Counted from the first letter of the stretch, positions 27,149-37,094 are shown. The stretch: DNA of 64,000 bases from JBBQVS01 sp964250805 (GCA_964250805.1 CAXUHG010000017.1:1-64000); one strand, 5' to 3'. The notes: generated by a model not told the origin, from the sequence alone. Numbers and translations are program-made.

Positions 27149-28588
27149 ATGCAGAGCAACGACGAGCATGAGGAGACAACGAAGAAGCGTGTCATGGTAA
27201 TCAAACCTCCGCAGGGAAACGGAGTCGATGACGATTTTAGCAACGGCGGGGAGAAGACACAAAGGCTAGAAGGCAAGGCGCAAGGCGTCTTAGGTCAGGT
27301 GACGAAACGCCTCCAATCAACCATGCGCACTCGTTGGAGACCTCTCCCCCGCACACAGACAACTGCTGATGTTCCTATAGATGCCTCTGAGGATATGAGT
27401 ATAGAGCCATCTCAGCTTGATGATGTACTCCTCGACCTTGCGAAATGGGTGCGGCGCCTGCTCATTCCACTTTCGCTGGTGGCGTGGGCGAGCATCATTA
27501 TCCTTCTTCTCTGGGGTGCAAGTCATATCACTAGAGCCATTTTGTTGCTCGTGGTTGCCTCCTTAATGGCCTATGCTTTGGCACCTCTTGTCACTCTTTT
27601 TGCGCGAGTGGTTCCACGATTTCTCGCGATTCTCTTTGTCTACCTGATTGTACTTGGCGGAGTTGGTGCCTTGATTTACCTTGTGATTCGCACCACCGTT
27701 GACCAAATTACCTCGCTCTCAGGCTATCTCGAATTCTTGTTGACGCCTACCACTGGGCAGCATCAAACGGCGGTGGAGCAGACGTTACGCTCGTTCGGCA
27801 TATCGTCAAGCCAGATTGCCTCCATCCGTACACAAATTCTTCAGCAAACACAGGGCCTCGCGGGAGATATCTTGCCACTAATTACAGGAGTGGTGAATGC
27901 CTCTCTTGATATTATTTTGGTTGCGGTTCTGAGTGTCTATCTGCTCATTGATGGCTCGCGGGCAACACGTTGGTTTCGTCAAAACATGCCACGGCGACAG
28001 CGTGGGCGAGTCCGTTTTCTGTTAGAGACCTTGCAACGCATTGTTGGCGGCTATATTCGTGGACAGCTTTTGCTGTGTAGCATTGTTGGAGTCCTGGTTG
28101 GTGCTGGCATGCAAGTTCTGGGTGTTCCCTATGCTATCCTGCTAGGTGTTCTGGCATTTGTGCTGGAATTTATTCCAATTCTTGGAACACTGGTTTCAGG
28201 CGCGATTTGTGTACTGCTCGCGCTAACAAAGGGAGGCTGGGTCCTTTCAGTTATCGTACTAATCTACTTTGTAGTGGTGCATGTGATCGAAGGCGATGTT
28301 GTGGGTCCACGTATCGTTGGAAAAGCGATAGGACTTCATCCTGTGGTAGCTCTGCTGGCACTGATCATTGGCGGGGATTTGTTCGGTATCTGGGGTGCCC
28401 TCTTTGCATCACCAATTGCAGGTGTCTTGCAAGCCTTCCTCATCGCCGTGTGGTCAGAATGGCGTGAAATGCACCCCAATGATTTTCAGAAGGCCAAGGA
28501 CACGATTGCGGCGTCCGTCGAGAACAATGTTGCGGAGAAGTCCGTTGATTTAGAACCTGCGGCGAAACTGCTCTCCGAGGAGGTGTAG
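27149..28588 (+). CDS. AI-2E family (PerM-like) membrane transporter
   Basis: A 479-residue protein. The N-terminal 100 residues are polar, followed by eight or so TM helices with the family's paired pattern: LLLVVASLMAYALAPLV, then an external loop rich in Gln (about residues 200-240), then GGYIRGQLLLCSIVG and the C-terminal EFIPILGTLVSG and EGDVVGPRIVGKAIGLHPV. Members export autoinducer-2 or act as Na+/H+ antiporters; which applies here cannot be told. GGAGAA precedes the ATG. It lies 150 bp after the sigma factor gene and may be its target. Confidence 0.88.
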   Translation: MQSNDEHEETTKKRVMVIKPPQGNGVDDDFSNGGEKTQRLEGKAQGVLGQVTKRLQSTMRTRWRPLPRTQTTADVPIDASEDMSIEPSQLDDVLLDLAKWVRRLLIPLSLVAWASIIILLLWGASHITRAILLLVVASLMAYALAPLVTLFARVVPRFLAILFVYLIVLGGVGALIYLVIRTTVDQITSLSGYLEFLLTPTTGQHQTAVEQTLRSFGISSSQIASIRTQILQQTQGLAGDILPLITGVVNASLDIILVAVLSVYLLIDGSRATRWFRQNMPRRQRGRVRFLLETLQRIVGGYIRGQLLLCSIVGVLVGAGMQVLGVPYAILLGVLAFVLEFIPILGTLVSGAICVLLALTKGGWVLSVIVLIYFVVVHVIEGDVVGPRIVGKAIGLHPVVALLALIIGGDLFGIWGALFASPIAGVLQAFLIAVWSEWREMHPNDFQKAKDTIAASVENNVAEKSVDLEPAAKLLSEEV

Positions 28589-28704
28589 CTTCTCTCTGTC
28601 TAGGGACGCTACACGATCTTTTATGGGGCGATGAGTCTCAAACGAGAGTGGCAAAGCTGCCTCGGTGAGCTTTGTGTTCTCAGTTCTGACAAAACTGTCC
28701 TGCG

Positions 28705-29601
28705 CTACCGTTCTCTTTGTACGCCACCCTCGCGATACGCTCCGGGCGAGCAGCCAACATGTTTGCGAAAAGCTTTCGAGAAATGGTGAGCATCAGCGAA
28801 ACCACAATACTCGACAATCTGTGCCAGAGTCAGGCGCGTCTCCAGGAGCAGACTCTGAGCATGTTGTAAACGCAGGTGCAGCAAATATTGATGTGGAGCA
28901 AGCCCGAATTGCTGGCGAAAGAGCCTGGCAAAATGGGAGGGAGAGAGATGGGCATAGTTCGCCATTTCTGTGATCGAGATTGGTTCCGCCAGATGAAATG
29001 ACAGATACGAGAGAATCCAGTGCAGGGATGGGGATGCTTGCAATAGCTCGCCCGACAGAAGGTACTCTTTCAACAACGACAGTACGAGGGCCGTTGCATA
29101 GTGTTGTGCTTCTAACTGACTCACCACATCGCGTTGCTGCCATGTGCTGACCATGACCAGCAGTGTTTCACGAAACCAAGCTGGATGGGCTGGCACGAAC
29201 TTAACTGGGATGTGGATGTTCTTCCAATCATTTAACCGTGGTTGGAGCAAGTCGCGATATGCAGACAGTTCAACCTGGCCTGGTACAGTAGGGAAGCTCT
29301 CCTCACGGCGCGGATTATAGAACATATCCAGATGCACATAGGGAGTAATCGTCTTGGTTGTGCCTTCCAAACTATGGAGATCATTTGGTTGGATTAGACA
29401 AAACTCTCCCGCTTGAAAATGATACGTTGTGCCTTCGACAACAATGGTGCATTGTCCCTCCTGAACAAAGATCAGCAAGTAGTCAAGCAGACGACGCGGT
29501 GGAACATGCCACGGTCGCCGCACAGCAAACTCTCCCTGACGAATAAAAGGCACGATGGGAGATTGGAAGGTACAGATGGCTCCTGGTGTTTCTGGTATCA
29601 T
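28705..29601 (-). CDS. AraC-family transcriptional regulator
   Basis: A 298-residue activator-type regulator. The N-terminal half is a cupin-like sensor (YHFQAGEFCLIQPNDLHSL), the C-terminal 100 residues carry two helix-turn-helix motifs (ISITEMANYAHLSPSHFARLF and LAQIVEYCGFADAHHFSKAF), followed by GCSPGAYR. The start is the ATG at 29601, which follows AGGAG; a GTG two codons upstream is less likely. It is divergent from a ferritin-like gene 168 bp away and is the obvious candidate regulator of that gene. Confidence 0.93.
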   Translation of the reverse strand: MIPETPGAICTFQSPIVPFIRQGEFAVRRPWHVPPRRLLDYLLIFVQEGQCTIVVEGTTYHFQAGEFCLIQPNDLHSLEGTTKTITPYVHLDMFYNPRREESFPTVPGQVELSAYRDLLQPRLNDWKNIHIPVKFVPAHPAWFRETLLVMVSTWQQRDVVSQLEAQHYATALVLSLLKEYLLSGELLQASPSLHWILSYLSFHLAEPISITEMANYAHLSPSHFARLFRQQFGLAPHQYLLHLRLQHAQSLLLETRLTLAQIVEYCGFADAHHFSKAFRKHVGCSPGAYREGGVQRER

Positions 29602-29769
29602 CAGCACTCCTGCAAGAGATAAATGAGAAAAGAATGACTCCTCTTATTCTACCACAATGAGTGTTTTTGACCCTACTTTGTCTGGATTAAACCATGCTTT
29701 TGCTCGTGCTTCAAAGTATACTTCTTGTACATCATTCAAATGCAGCCTAGATGATAAGGAGAGATACAC

Positions 29770-31128
29770 ATGACTTCACCGAAGATTGATAATCTCGGCA
29801 TTCCACCACTGGCTGGTCTTTGCACTTATGAGGAGGCCAGCAAACCTGGTTATACTGTCGAGAAAACAGTTGTTTTGTTGAAACGCTACAATTATATCAA
29901 AACAAGCCTGAATAAGCTCTTTGCCGCGCATCTCGCTCATACTCCAGAATGGGAGGTCAAATGTGCATTGAGCCAGCATCTCTGGCTGGAGGCCGAGCAT
30001 AGTGCTTGGCTACGTAAAAGGGTGATGGAAATGCGTGAACCTCCTCACTATCTGGATGAAGTCCCGGATGAGAAGCTCCAGACTCTCTTTGCAGAACTCA
30101 TTCGTGCCAATACGACCGTTGAGCTTCTGGCTGGCGTGTATGGCGTGCTGAAACCGGCGATGATTCAGGCATTGAAGCTACACCTAGCCCAAACAAACTC
30201 TCTGATTGATTATCCAACTTGTCGTATCCTGCGTTTTATACTCGGCGAGGAAGAGGAGATGATGATTTGGGGGAGCCAAGCTCTTGCAGCGTTGACGCGA
30301 ACACCTAAAGCACTGCAGGCAGCTCACCGCTGGGAAAAGCATATCGGCTGGTTCCTGGCTGCCGCAGGTGGCATCGCGGGAGATCAGCCAGCACTGGAAG
30401 ATGTTTTGTCGCCCTCCTCACGTGCTGATGGAGCAACTTATCAGATGGATAGTGTCCCGCAACGCGATCAACGATTCCACGATCCGTTCAACAAATCGGC
30501 AAAAATTGATGAGTATTATCAAGATGAAACAAGAGACGACGAGGAACGAGTCTGCGCGCTTCTCTATAAGCGTTTGCGCGAAATAGATGTTCCAGAATGG
30601 ATGGGACCGATTATCTTTAAAACTCCAGGGCAGCCCTGGGACTATTACCACGATATGAGCCGACAATTGTGGGATGAGGCTCGACACGCGATGATGGGAG
30701 AAGTCGGATTGTATAGCAAAGGCGTCCCTTTTTATCGCTATCCCATCAATATTAAATCCTCTTTCTCTCTCAATCAGGAGTATGAACCACTAGAAGCACA
30801 TCTAATCCTGTGGGGAATCGAACAAAGTTTAATGCCACGCGAGACGGGGAAGCGTTGGGAGTGGGAGATTGCTACGGCAGCTAATGATACACTTGCGACG
30901 CACTTCCAGGATTACGATTGGGCGGATGAAGTTCTGCATGCACAGATTGGTCGCAAGTGGTTACTTCCCCACTTTGGGAACAGAAATGCTATGCTTGTAG
31001 CTTGGGAAGCACTCATGGAGCGATGGAATACCTCGCAGGACACGCTCTCAGTGCTTTCAGAACAAAAAGAGTGGTGGCAAGACTTTATGGCAGACGTCCG
31101 TCACCAGCAGGTTGTTGAAGTATCTTGA
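29770..31128 (+). CDS. Ferritin-like protein with three ExxH motifs, unknown family
   Basis: I do not recognise the family. The 452-residue protein is mostly alpha-helical. It has three E-x-x-H motifs: E74-A-E-H77, E303-A-R-H306 and E387-V-L-H390, plus an acidic EEEEMM patch at 160. Repeated Glu and ExxH on helices is the signature of carboxylate-bridged diiron proteins (ferritin-like or heme-oxygenase-like folds). A redox or oxygenase role is therefore inferred, not shown. AAGGAGAG precedes the ATG. The divergent AraC gene may control it. Confidence 0.65.
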   Translation: MTSPKIDNLGIPPLAGLCTYEEASKPGYTVEKTVVLLKRYNYIKTSLNKLFAAHLAHTPEWEVKCALSQHLWLEAEHSAWLRKRVMEMREPPHYLDEVPDEKLQTLFAELIRANTTVELLAGVYGVLKPAMIQALKLHLAQTNSLIDYPTCRILRFILGEEEEMMIWGSQALAALTRTPKALQAAHRWEKHIGWFLAAAGGIAGDQPALEDVLSPSSRADGATYQMDSVPQRDQRFHDPFNKSAKIDEYYQDETRDDEERVCALLYKRLREIDVPEWMGPIIFKTPGQPWDYYHDMSRQLWDEARHAMMGEVGLYSKGVPFYRYPINIKSSFSLNQEYEPLEAHLILWGIEQSLMPRETGKRWEWEIATAANDTLATHFQDYDWADEVLHAQIGRKWLLPHFGNRNAMLVAWEALMERWNTSQDTLSVLSEQKEWWQDFMADVRHQQVVEVS

Positions 31129-31201
31129 AAAAGTAATGATTTCATGTCCTATATGTTCCTTGCAGGATATGTCTACCTTCGCCATTTCATAGAACTTGTG
31201 C

Positions 31202-31242
31202 CAAAGCACCGAAAACCCGGTCAACGTGTTTTCGGTGCTTTG
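31202..31242 (+). terminator. 15-bp hairpin, probable terminator
   Basis: Arms 31202-31216 and 31228-31242 pair perfectly with an 11-nt loop; there is no T run. It lies 74 nt after the ferritin-like gene. The rest of the 322-bp interval up to the MFS gene holds no other recognised signal. Confidence 0.6.
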
Positions 31243-31450
31243 AGGTGTATAAAAACGACAAGACTTTATAAAAGCTTGATGTGGACTCGATATTCCGACC
31301 TTCTATTCCTCTCTTGCGTCGGCACCTCTCAAAATATCGTATAACTAGTGGAGGGGGACTATACTTTCGTCTCTACGTCTTTGTGGCGTGTTCACACTCA
31401 CAATGGTTCCCTTTCCATCTCATCTACTCATCGGGTCAAAGGAAACACAC

Positions 31451-33088
31451 ATGTCTAAGCAAAAGGGCACCTGGATACTCATCGCTACTATCCTGGGGTC
31501 AAGTATGGCCTTTATCGACAGTAGCGTCGTCAACGTGGCATTGCCCAGACTCCAAACAGATCTGAATGCCAGTGCATCGAGTGTGCAGTGGGTGGTTGAG
31601 GCATATGCCCTCTTCCTCGGTGCGCTTATTTTGATTGGTGGTTCGCTTGGCGATCAGTTTGGACGCAAGCGTATTTTTATGCTCGGCGTTATTGTCTTCG
31701 CCCTTTCCTCGGTCTGGTGCGGTTTCGCGCAGGACATCACGCAGCTTATCATCGCACGCTCCGTTCAGGGCATAGGCGGCGCACTATTGACGCCGGGGAG
31801 CCTCGCTATTATTCGTTCAGCATTTAGCGAGGCAGAGCGCGGTAAGGCCATTGGTACGTGGTCGGGCTTTTCGTCGATCACCTCTGCACTGGGACCTGTG
31901 CTTGGCGGCTGGATAGTGCAGAACGCATCGTGGCGTTGGATTTTCTTTATCAATATCCCACTTGCCGTGATTGTGCTGATTGTTTCGTTCTTGCATCTGC
32001 CAGAGAGCCGCAGCGAAGAAGGTCCCAGACACCTCGATTTCCCCGGTGCTATTCTTACCGCTCTTGGCTTGGGAGGTGTGGTATATGGCCTGATTCAGTC
32101 GGAAAACGTAGGTTTCGCAGACCCAATAGTGCTTGCCTGCATCATTGGCGGTGTTATCGCGCTTGGTCTCTTCGTCTTTGTTGAGAATCGTAGCCCAAAT
32201 CCTATGATGCCGCTAACCTTGTTCCGTTCGCGCACATTTAGCGGCACTAACCTGCTCACGTTGCTCCTGTATGCGGCCTTGGGTGGTGCGCTATTCTTCC
32301 TGCCCTTCAACTTGATTAGCGCACAAGGTTACAATGCAACTGCTGCTGGAGCTTCATTGTTGCCGTTCACGCTGCTTTCGTTTTCGCTCTCGCGCTGGTC
32401 TGGTGGCCTTGTTGCTCGTTATGGTGCGCGATTGCCGCTCATTATTGGTCCCAGCATCGCCGCGGTTGGCTTTGTGTTATTCGCTATTCCGGGCTTAGGT
32501 GGTAGTTACTGGCTGACCTACTTTCCGGCGGTGGTTGTGCTGGGTTTGGGCATGACCATTACCATTGCGCCATTGACGACAACAGTGATGGGTGCCGTCG
32601 AGGATCGCTATTCGGGTACAGCGTCGGGTGTGAATAATGCTGTTGCGCGTATCGCCAGTCTGCTTGCCATCGCGATTCTTGGCATCGTTGTCGCCTATGC
32701 ATTTACCACTAGCCTGAATAGCACTATTGCTGCCCTCCATCTACCCGCTAGCTTGCAGCAGACGATACTGGCACAGCACAACAAGTTGGTCGGCATAGAT
32801 ATACCGAGTTCGGTACAGGGTGCGACACGTGCAAGCATTCGTACCGCGATTGATACCTCGTTTGTCGCAGGTTTTCGAGTCGCCATGCTTGTCGCGGCTG
32901 TACTTGCGGTAGGTAGTGCGTTATGTACGGTATTCTTTGTTGCCTCGCCCAAGAAACTACCGAAACATACGGGCGATAACCAGCACGGTGATAATGCGTC
33001 CACACTTACCTTTGCACACCATAGTCTTGACGGTAAGAGCGATAGCAAAGCGGCGACAGATGAGAGTGTTACAGCAGGTCGTAAATGA
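31451..33088 (+). CDS. MFS multidrug exporter, DHA2 (EmrB/QacA) family
   Basis: A 545-residue, 14-helix drug:H+ antiporter. ATG at 31451 follows AAAGGAAA; a frame-open start at 31388 lacks a binding site. Motif D1 appears as MAFIDSSVVNVALP, motif A as GSLGDQFGRKR, and the antiporter motif C region as GLGPVLGG-like (ALGPVLGGWIV). The substrate cannot be deduced. It ends 3 nt before a palindromic element. Confidence 0.92.
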   Translation: MSKQKGTWILIATILGSSMAFIDSSVVNVALPRLQTDLNASASSVQWVVEAYALFLGALILIGGSLGDQFGRKRIFMLGVIVFALSSVWCGFAQDITQLIIARSVQGIGGALLTPGSLAIIRSAFSEAERGKAIGTWSGFSSITSALGPVLGGWIVQNASWRWIFFINIPLAVIVLIVSFLHLPESRSEEGPRHLDFPGAILTALGLGGVVYGLIQSENVGFADPIVLACIIGGVIALGLFVFVENRSPNPMMPLTLFRSRTFSGTNLLTLLLYAALGGALFFLPFNLISAQGYNATAAGASLLPFTLLSFSLSRWSGGLVARYGARLPLIIGPSIAAVGFVLFAIPGLGGSYWLTYFPAVVVLGLGMTITIAPLTTTVMGAVEDRYSGTASGVNNAVARIASLLAIAILGIVVAYAFTTSLNSTIAALHLPASLQQTILAQHNKLVGIDIPSSVQGATRASIRTAIDTSFVAGFRVAMLVAAVLAVGSALCTVFFVASPKKLPKHTGDNQHGDNASTLTFAHHSLDGKSDSKAATDESVTAGRK

Positions 33089-33091
33089 TTC

Positions 33092-33223
33092 TTCGTAGGG
33101 ACCGATTTATCGCGTCCTCTGCGCGGTTTACTGCGCGAGTCCTATGGACACGGTTCTTAACACTTCACACAAGACTCGCGTGATAAACCACGCTTGCGGA
33201 CGCGATAAATCGGTCCCTACGAA
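33092..33223. repeat. Palindromic element, full copy (subtype B)
   Basis: A 26-bp perfect inverted repeat (33092-33117 with 33198-33223) with core GTAGGGACCG then ATTTATCGCGTCC. The interior contains a second, imperfect GCGCGGTTTA-type inverted repeat. It lies between the MFS exporter and the FGGY kinase genes, 3 nt after the exporter stop. Confidence 0.85.
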
Positions 33224-33286
33224 ACATCGTCACATCAACATTGATGGACTAGTAACAAGAAAAAACACAAAGAGGTGGTTATTCAT

Positions 33287-34843
33287 ATGACTGATACCGA
33301 ACAGAAAAGTACATCCTTAGAACAAAAGGCGGCTGAGGTGACGCAAACCAATGACCCCAAGCCGCCCTACATTCTCGCGCTCGATGTCGGAACATCATCG
33401 ACGCGCACACTATTGTTTGACTCGACCGCTTCAACAATTGCTAGCGTGCATGCTCAACGTCCGTACAAGCTGACTGTAACCGATGAGGGCGAGGTTTCGG
33501 TTGACGCTGATGCGCTTGTCGAAGTTGTGGCACAGACGATCAACGACGCACTCAAGGCGGCGGGGTCGATGGCGCAGCAGATTGGTGCGGTGGCGATAGA
33601 CACATTCTGGCATAGCCTGCTGGGAGTTGATGAGTCAAATAATCCGGTCACGCCCGTAATTACATGGGAGGATACGCGGCCTTATCAAGCCGCGCAGGAG
33701 CTAGCGTCACAATTGAACGCGGAAGAGATACACCAGCGTACCGGTGCGCCCTTACACGCGAGTTTTTGGCCCGCCAAGTTGCGCTGGCTTGCGACCACTC
33801 AGCCTGATGTCTTCAAACGAGTCGCGCAATGGATTTCATTTGGTGAATACTTGCATCGAAAATTCCTGGGCAAATCTGTGTGTGCCCTTGCAATGGCCTC
33901 AGCGACTGGACTCTTGAACACGAAGGCGCGTGCATGGGATACCGATCTGATGAAGGTCCTTGACGTGAAACCAGAGCAGTTACCGCCGCTTGGTGATACA
34001 CACGATGGGCTACGCGGTTTAAGTCCCGAATATGCATCGGCGTGGCCTGCTCTACACGATGTACCCTGGTTTCCAGCGGTAGGCGATGGTGCGGCGGCGG
34101 CTGTCGGCTCTGGTTGCGCCAAGACGGGTACATGGTCGCTTACCATCGGTACCTCTAGCGCGATTCGTGCCGTCTTGCCACCAGAGCGAGCCGTGCCAGC
34201 GTCAGGTCTGTGGATGTACCTTATTGATGCGCAGCACGCGATTATGGGTGGTGCCCTCAGCGAAGGTGGCAACATGCTGACATGGCTTGATAGCACGCTC
34301 AAACTGCCTGCACTGCCTGATGCTGAACCGCAAGTTGCCTCTCTGAAGCCTGACTCGCATGGCTTGACCATTTTACCATTCATCTCAGGTGAGCGAAGCT
34401 TAGGCTGGCATGCAATGGCACGCATGACCATCATGAACCTTCACACTGGTACAACGCCCGCTGAACTGCTACGCGCAAGCATGGAAGCCCTGGCCTATCA
34501 GCTAGGAGCCGTATTCGAGCAAATGCGTGAAACGCTCAAAGAAGGCGATGCATTGCCCAATCCGCAAGTTGTTGGCAGTGGTGGTGCCCTACTAAATTCG
34601 TTCACCATGCAAAGCATACTCGCCGACACACTGAACACGCCCATCTACCCCTCGCTTGACCACGAGGCATCGGCACGAGGCGTCGCCCTCCTCGCTCTCG
34701 AAGCCCTCAACATCATACCCGACATCTCCAAAGTCGAGCCGCGCCTCGTCGAGCCAGTGCAGCCCAACGCCGAACGCAACGAAATTTACAAAAAAGGTGC
34801 CGAGCGGCAAAAGAAACTGTATCAGGTGTTGCTTGAGGATTGA
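33287..34843 (+). CDS. FGGY-family carbohydrate kinase (gluconokinase-like)
   Basis: Phosphorylates a sugar or sugar acid with ATP. The 518-residue protein has the N-terminal phosphate loop LALDVGTSSTRTLLFD, the central TWSLTIGTSSAIR nucleotide motif, and the C-terminal FGGY signature region with GGALSEGGNMLTWL and SGGALLNSF. The layout resembles FGGY gluconokinases more than xylulokinases, but the substrate is uncertain. ATG at 33287 follows AGAGGTGG. The gene stands alone; on its 3' side lies the reverse-strand ParA/AlbA_2 pair. Confidence 0.88.
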   Translation: MTDTEQKSTSLEQKAAEVTQTNDPKPPYILALDVGTSSTRTLLFDSTASTIASVHAQRPYKLTVTDEGEVSVDADALVEVVAQTINDALKAAGSMAQQIGAVAIDTFWHSLLGVDESNNPVTPVITWEDTRPYQAAQELASQLNAEEIHQRTGAPLHASFWPAKLRWLATTQPDVFKRVAQWISFGEYLHRKFLGKSVCALAMASATGLLNTKARAWDTDLMKVLDVKPEQLPPLGDTHDGLRGLSPEYASAWPALHDVPWFPAVGDGAAAAVGSGCAKTGTWSLTIGTSSAIRAVLPPERAVPASGLWMYLIDAQHAIMGGALSEGGNMLTWLDSTLKLPALPDAEPQVASLKPDSHGLTILPFISGERSLGWHAMARMTIMNLHTGTTPAELLRASMEALAYQLGAVFEQMRETLKEGDALPNPQVVGSGGALLNSFTMQSILADTLNTPIYPSLDHEASARGVALLALEALNIIPDISKVEPRLVEPVQPNAERNEIYKKGAERQKKLYQVLLED

Positions 34844-34857
34844 GGGACATGCATTTC

Positions 34858-35904
34858 TTACACAATAGCTGGGTAATACTGCTCTCGTAAAGGGATATCA
34901 GTACGCCCAGCTATTGCGCGTGCTAACTTCTCAAAGTCCATGTAGGCACTTTTTACGGATTGTAAATGAGAACCTATTGCACCGTCTGCTGGTTTAAGAT
35001 GGAACATTGGTTTGTGGGCTTCTTGAGCTAGAGGCATTAAGCTCCGGTAGTGCTTCAGAAGAGCTAGATTATAAGGGTCTTGAAGAATTGCTGTATTGCT
35101 CGTCTTCTTTGCATTTAGTACCGATTGCCTGAATGTATCAGGGATACGAGCTATCCAACGATCATATGCTTTTACAGGACGATCCATGCGGACAGTATGT
35201 TGTAGTACAACATAGCCAATAGGTTTCATAACACCTTGTGGTAGAGGCAAATCAGGGGCTGGATTTTTCTTGAGTCGCTCGTGCCAATCTTCACGCCATC
35301 TTCGTAAAGCTGGTCCTAGGTTATGGAGACCCTGTAATGAAAAAATATCAGGTGAGAGGGGAACAACGACATAATCTGCTGCTATGAGTGCAGAACGATT
35401 GATTGCTCCAAGGTTCGGACCTAAATCCATTAAAATAACGTCCGCTTTGTGGTCTGTTGCTGCCTCTTGCATGATACGCCAGAATGCAGACATAACGCGA
35501 AATGATCGTTCATCTCTGTCCAGGCATTTAGGCCATGCTTCCGATAAGGCATCTTCAAAACTTGAAAGCAAAAGATCTCCTGCAATGAGTGCTATAGAGC
35601 TACCAAAAAGCGTTAGCTGACCATCATCCGAAACCTCTTCTACATGTGGATGTGCTATATCTCCTACACCTCTTCGCAATGGCTGGATGCAACCGAAGAT
35701 GGTATTGGGATGATCCCCATCAGGCCATAAAAATTCTAAACTATCCTCGTCTAAGAAGGCGGCTGTAAGATTGGCCTGTGGGTCTAAGTCCGCGGCGACA
35801 ACGCGTAAACCCAGGTCGCTATACATGCAGGTAAGATGATATACAAGAGATGTTTTTCCAACACCGCCCTTATTATTAAAAAAAGCGATAACAGGAGTAC
35901 TCAT
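34858..35904 (-). CDS. ParA-type ATPase coupled to an AlbA_2 protein
   Basis: A 348-residue P-loop ATPase of the ParA/MinD group. The deviant Walker A is NKGGVGKTS (residues about 11-19), switch I is DLDPQANLT, and Walker B is VILMDLGPNLGAINR. The C-terminal part (after about residue 220) is longer than in Soj-type ParA. No parB or parS-like gene is nearby. Its ATG overlaps the TGA of the preceding AlbA_2 gene by 4 nt, so the two are translated together. A function in conflict or DNA handling is an inference. Confidence 0.88.
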   Translation of the reverse strand: MSTPVIAFFNNKGGVGKTSLVYHLTCMYSDLGLRVVAADLDPQANLTAAFLDEDSLEFLWPDGDHPNTIFGCIQPLRRGVGDIAHPHVEEVSDDGQLTLFGSSIALIAGDLLLSSFEDALSEAWPKCLDRDERSFRVMSAFWRIMQEAATDHKADVILMDLGPNLGAINRSALIAADYVVVPLSPDIFSLQGLHNLGPALRRWREDWHERLKKNPAPDLPLPQGVMKPIGYVVLQHTVRMDRPVKAYDRWIARIPDTFRQSVLNAKKTSNTAILQDPYNLALLKHYRSLMPLAQEAHKPMFHLKPADGAIGSHLQSVKSAYMDFEKLARAIAGRTDIPLREQYYPAIV

Positions 35905-37094
35905 TTTTCTTTCCTCACTATAACAAGCACATCAGTATCGTCTACTCTAAACTCTGGAAGTGGATTACCGTTTTTCTCTAGCTCTCTACGCGCCAGCGCG
36001 ATACCTATACCAAATCTTTGAACGTAGCCTAGGTTTTTCATCGCTTCCGCGATATGCGGGTTGCGATAATCGGTGATGCCAGGAACACCAAAGTTGTCTC
36101 TCGTTACTTGTCCAAAGGGACCGCCTGGATTATATATTTCAATACGATCAGAAAACCAGTAAATGCGAATAGGTGCATTTGTCCCATCGTAAGTACGATG
36201 TAAAATAGCGTTTCTTGCTAGCTGTTGTAAGGCGACGATTGGATAGTCAGGATGACGAAGTTCTACAGGCTGTACTACTACATCTGTAGCTGTGAAAATA
36301 TTAACTTGTAGTACCTCGTCCAATAGCCTTAATAGGTCTGGTAGTGGACCATCTATCTCTTTTTGGTCTTTAATCGGGTCAGTGAGTTCGGTTCCATCAA
36401 TGCGAAGAAACTGTATATAGGCATTGGGCAGAAATTGGCGTGGGTCTTTACCGATTACCAGGATGCCTAATACTGTTGGAGTAAGGTATGTATCAGCAGT
36501 TGTAAAGCGCATTGCCATAAGTTGCTGCTCATCGCTTCGATGATTTTCTTCGAGAATATCAAGTGGTAAAGTGGATGTCAGATATGTTCTTTTGAACAGA
36601 CTGATGTCTAAATCGTCTTTACTTGCGGATGCAAGCGGTTTTAGATCAAATGGTAGTTGCTTGGAGCGTCTTTTCTCGGTAAGACGCCGCTCTTCCTCTT
36701 GAGTAGCAATAGCACGTCTTGGCCCAACTCTTATCCAACAACGTCCTCTAAAGCGAACAGGTGGATCGTCGGATGGTTCTACCATAACGACAGCAACCTC
36801 GCAACCATTAAGAGTTTTCTTTTGCACAATCATCGTTGGAAATGGGGTAATGTTCCCGTTGGAGCGTAAATCAGAGAGCGCAATCAGTAGTCTATCGTCA
36901 ATAGAAAGGAAAGCGCAGACACCATTATCTTTTACTCCGACAAAGAGTACTCCTGTTTCTTGATGATTAGGAAGATCATTTGCGAAGGCACAAATCGCCT
37001 CACAAATCTTTTCTTTGTCAGCGATGGACTCTTTTCGCTCTACCCTATCAGCTTCGAGATCGCTCAAAAGCATTTCTAATGTCAAATCATCCAT
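35901..37094 (-). CDS. AlbA_2 (Schlafen-type) plus GHKL-ATPase protein
   Basis: A 397-residue protein of the COG2865 kind. Residues about 8-130 form the AlbA_2/Schlafen nucleic-acid-binding domain (VERKESI...ICEAICAFAND then VLFVGVKDNG). Residues about 250-385 form a HATPase_c_4 domain with N-box LARNAILHRTY, G1 box NPGG and G2 box RFGIGIALA. Such proteins are annotated as putative transcriptional regulators or defence-linked ATPases. ATG at 37094 follows AGGAAG. It forms a two-gene unit with the ParA gene. Confidence 0.85.
   Translation of the reverse strand: MDDLTLEMLLSDLEADRVERKESIADKEKICEAICAFANDLPNHQETGVLFVGVKDNGVCAFLSIDDRLLIALSDLRSNGNITPFPTMIVQKKTLNGCEVAVVMVEPSDDPPVRFRGRCWIRVGPRRAIATQEEERRLTEKRRSKQLPFDLKPLASASKDDLDISLFKRTYLTSTLPLDILEENHRSDEQQLMAMRFTTADTYLTPTVLGILVIGKDPRQFLPNAYIQFLRIDGTELTDPIKDQKEIDGPLPDLLRLLDEVLQVNIFTATDVVVQPVELRHPDYPIVALQQLARNAILHRTYDGTNAPIRIYWFSDRIEIYNPGGPFGQVTRDNFGVPGITDYRNPHIAEAMKNLGYVQRFGIGIALARRELEKNGNPLPEFRVDDTDVLVIVRKEK

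Noticed and set aside
28665..29143. ORFs of 102 and 116 residues opposite or inside AraC
   Set aside because: Both overlap the conserved AraC DNA-binding region in other frames.
33799..34434. Reverse-strand 211-residue ORF in the FGGY kinase
   Set aside because: Lies wholly opposite a conserved kinase and has no ribosome-binding site or motif.
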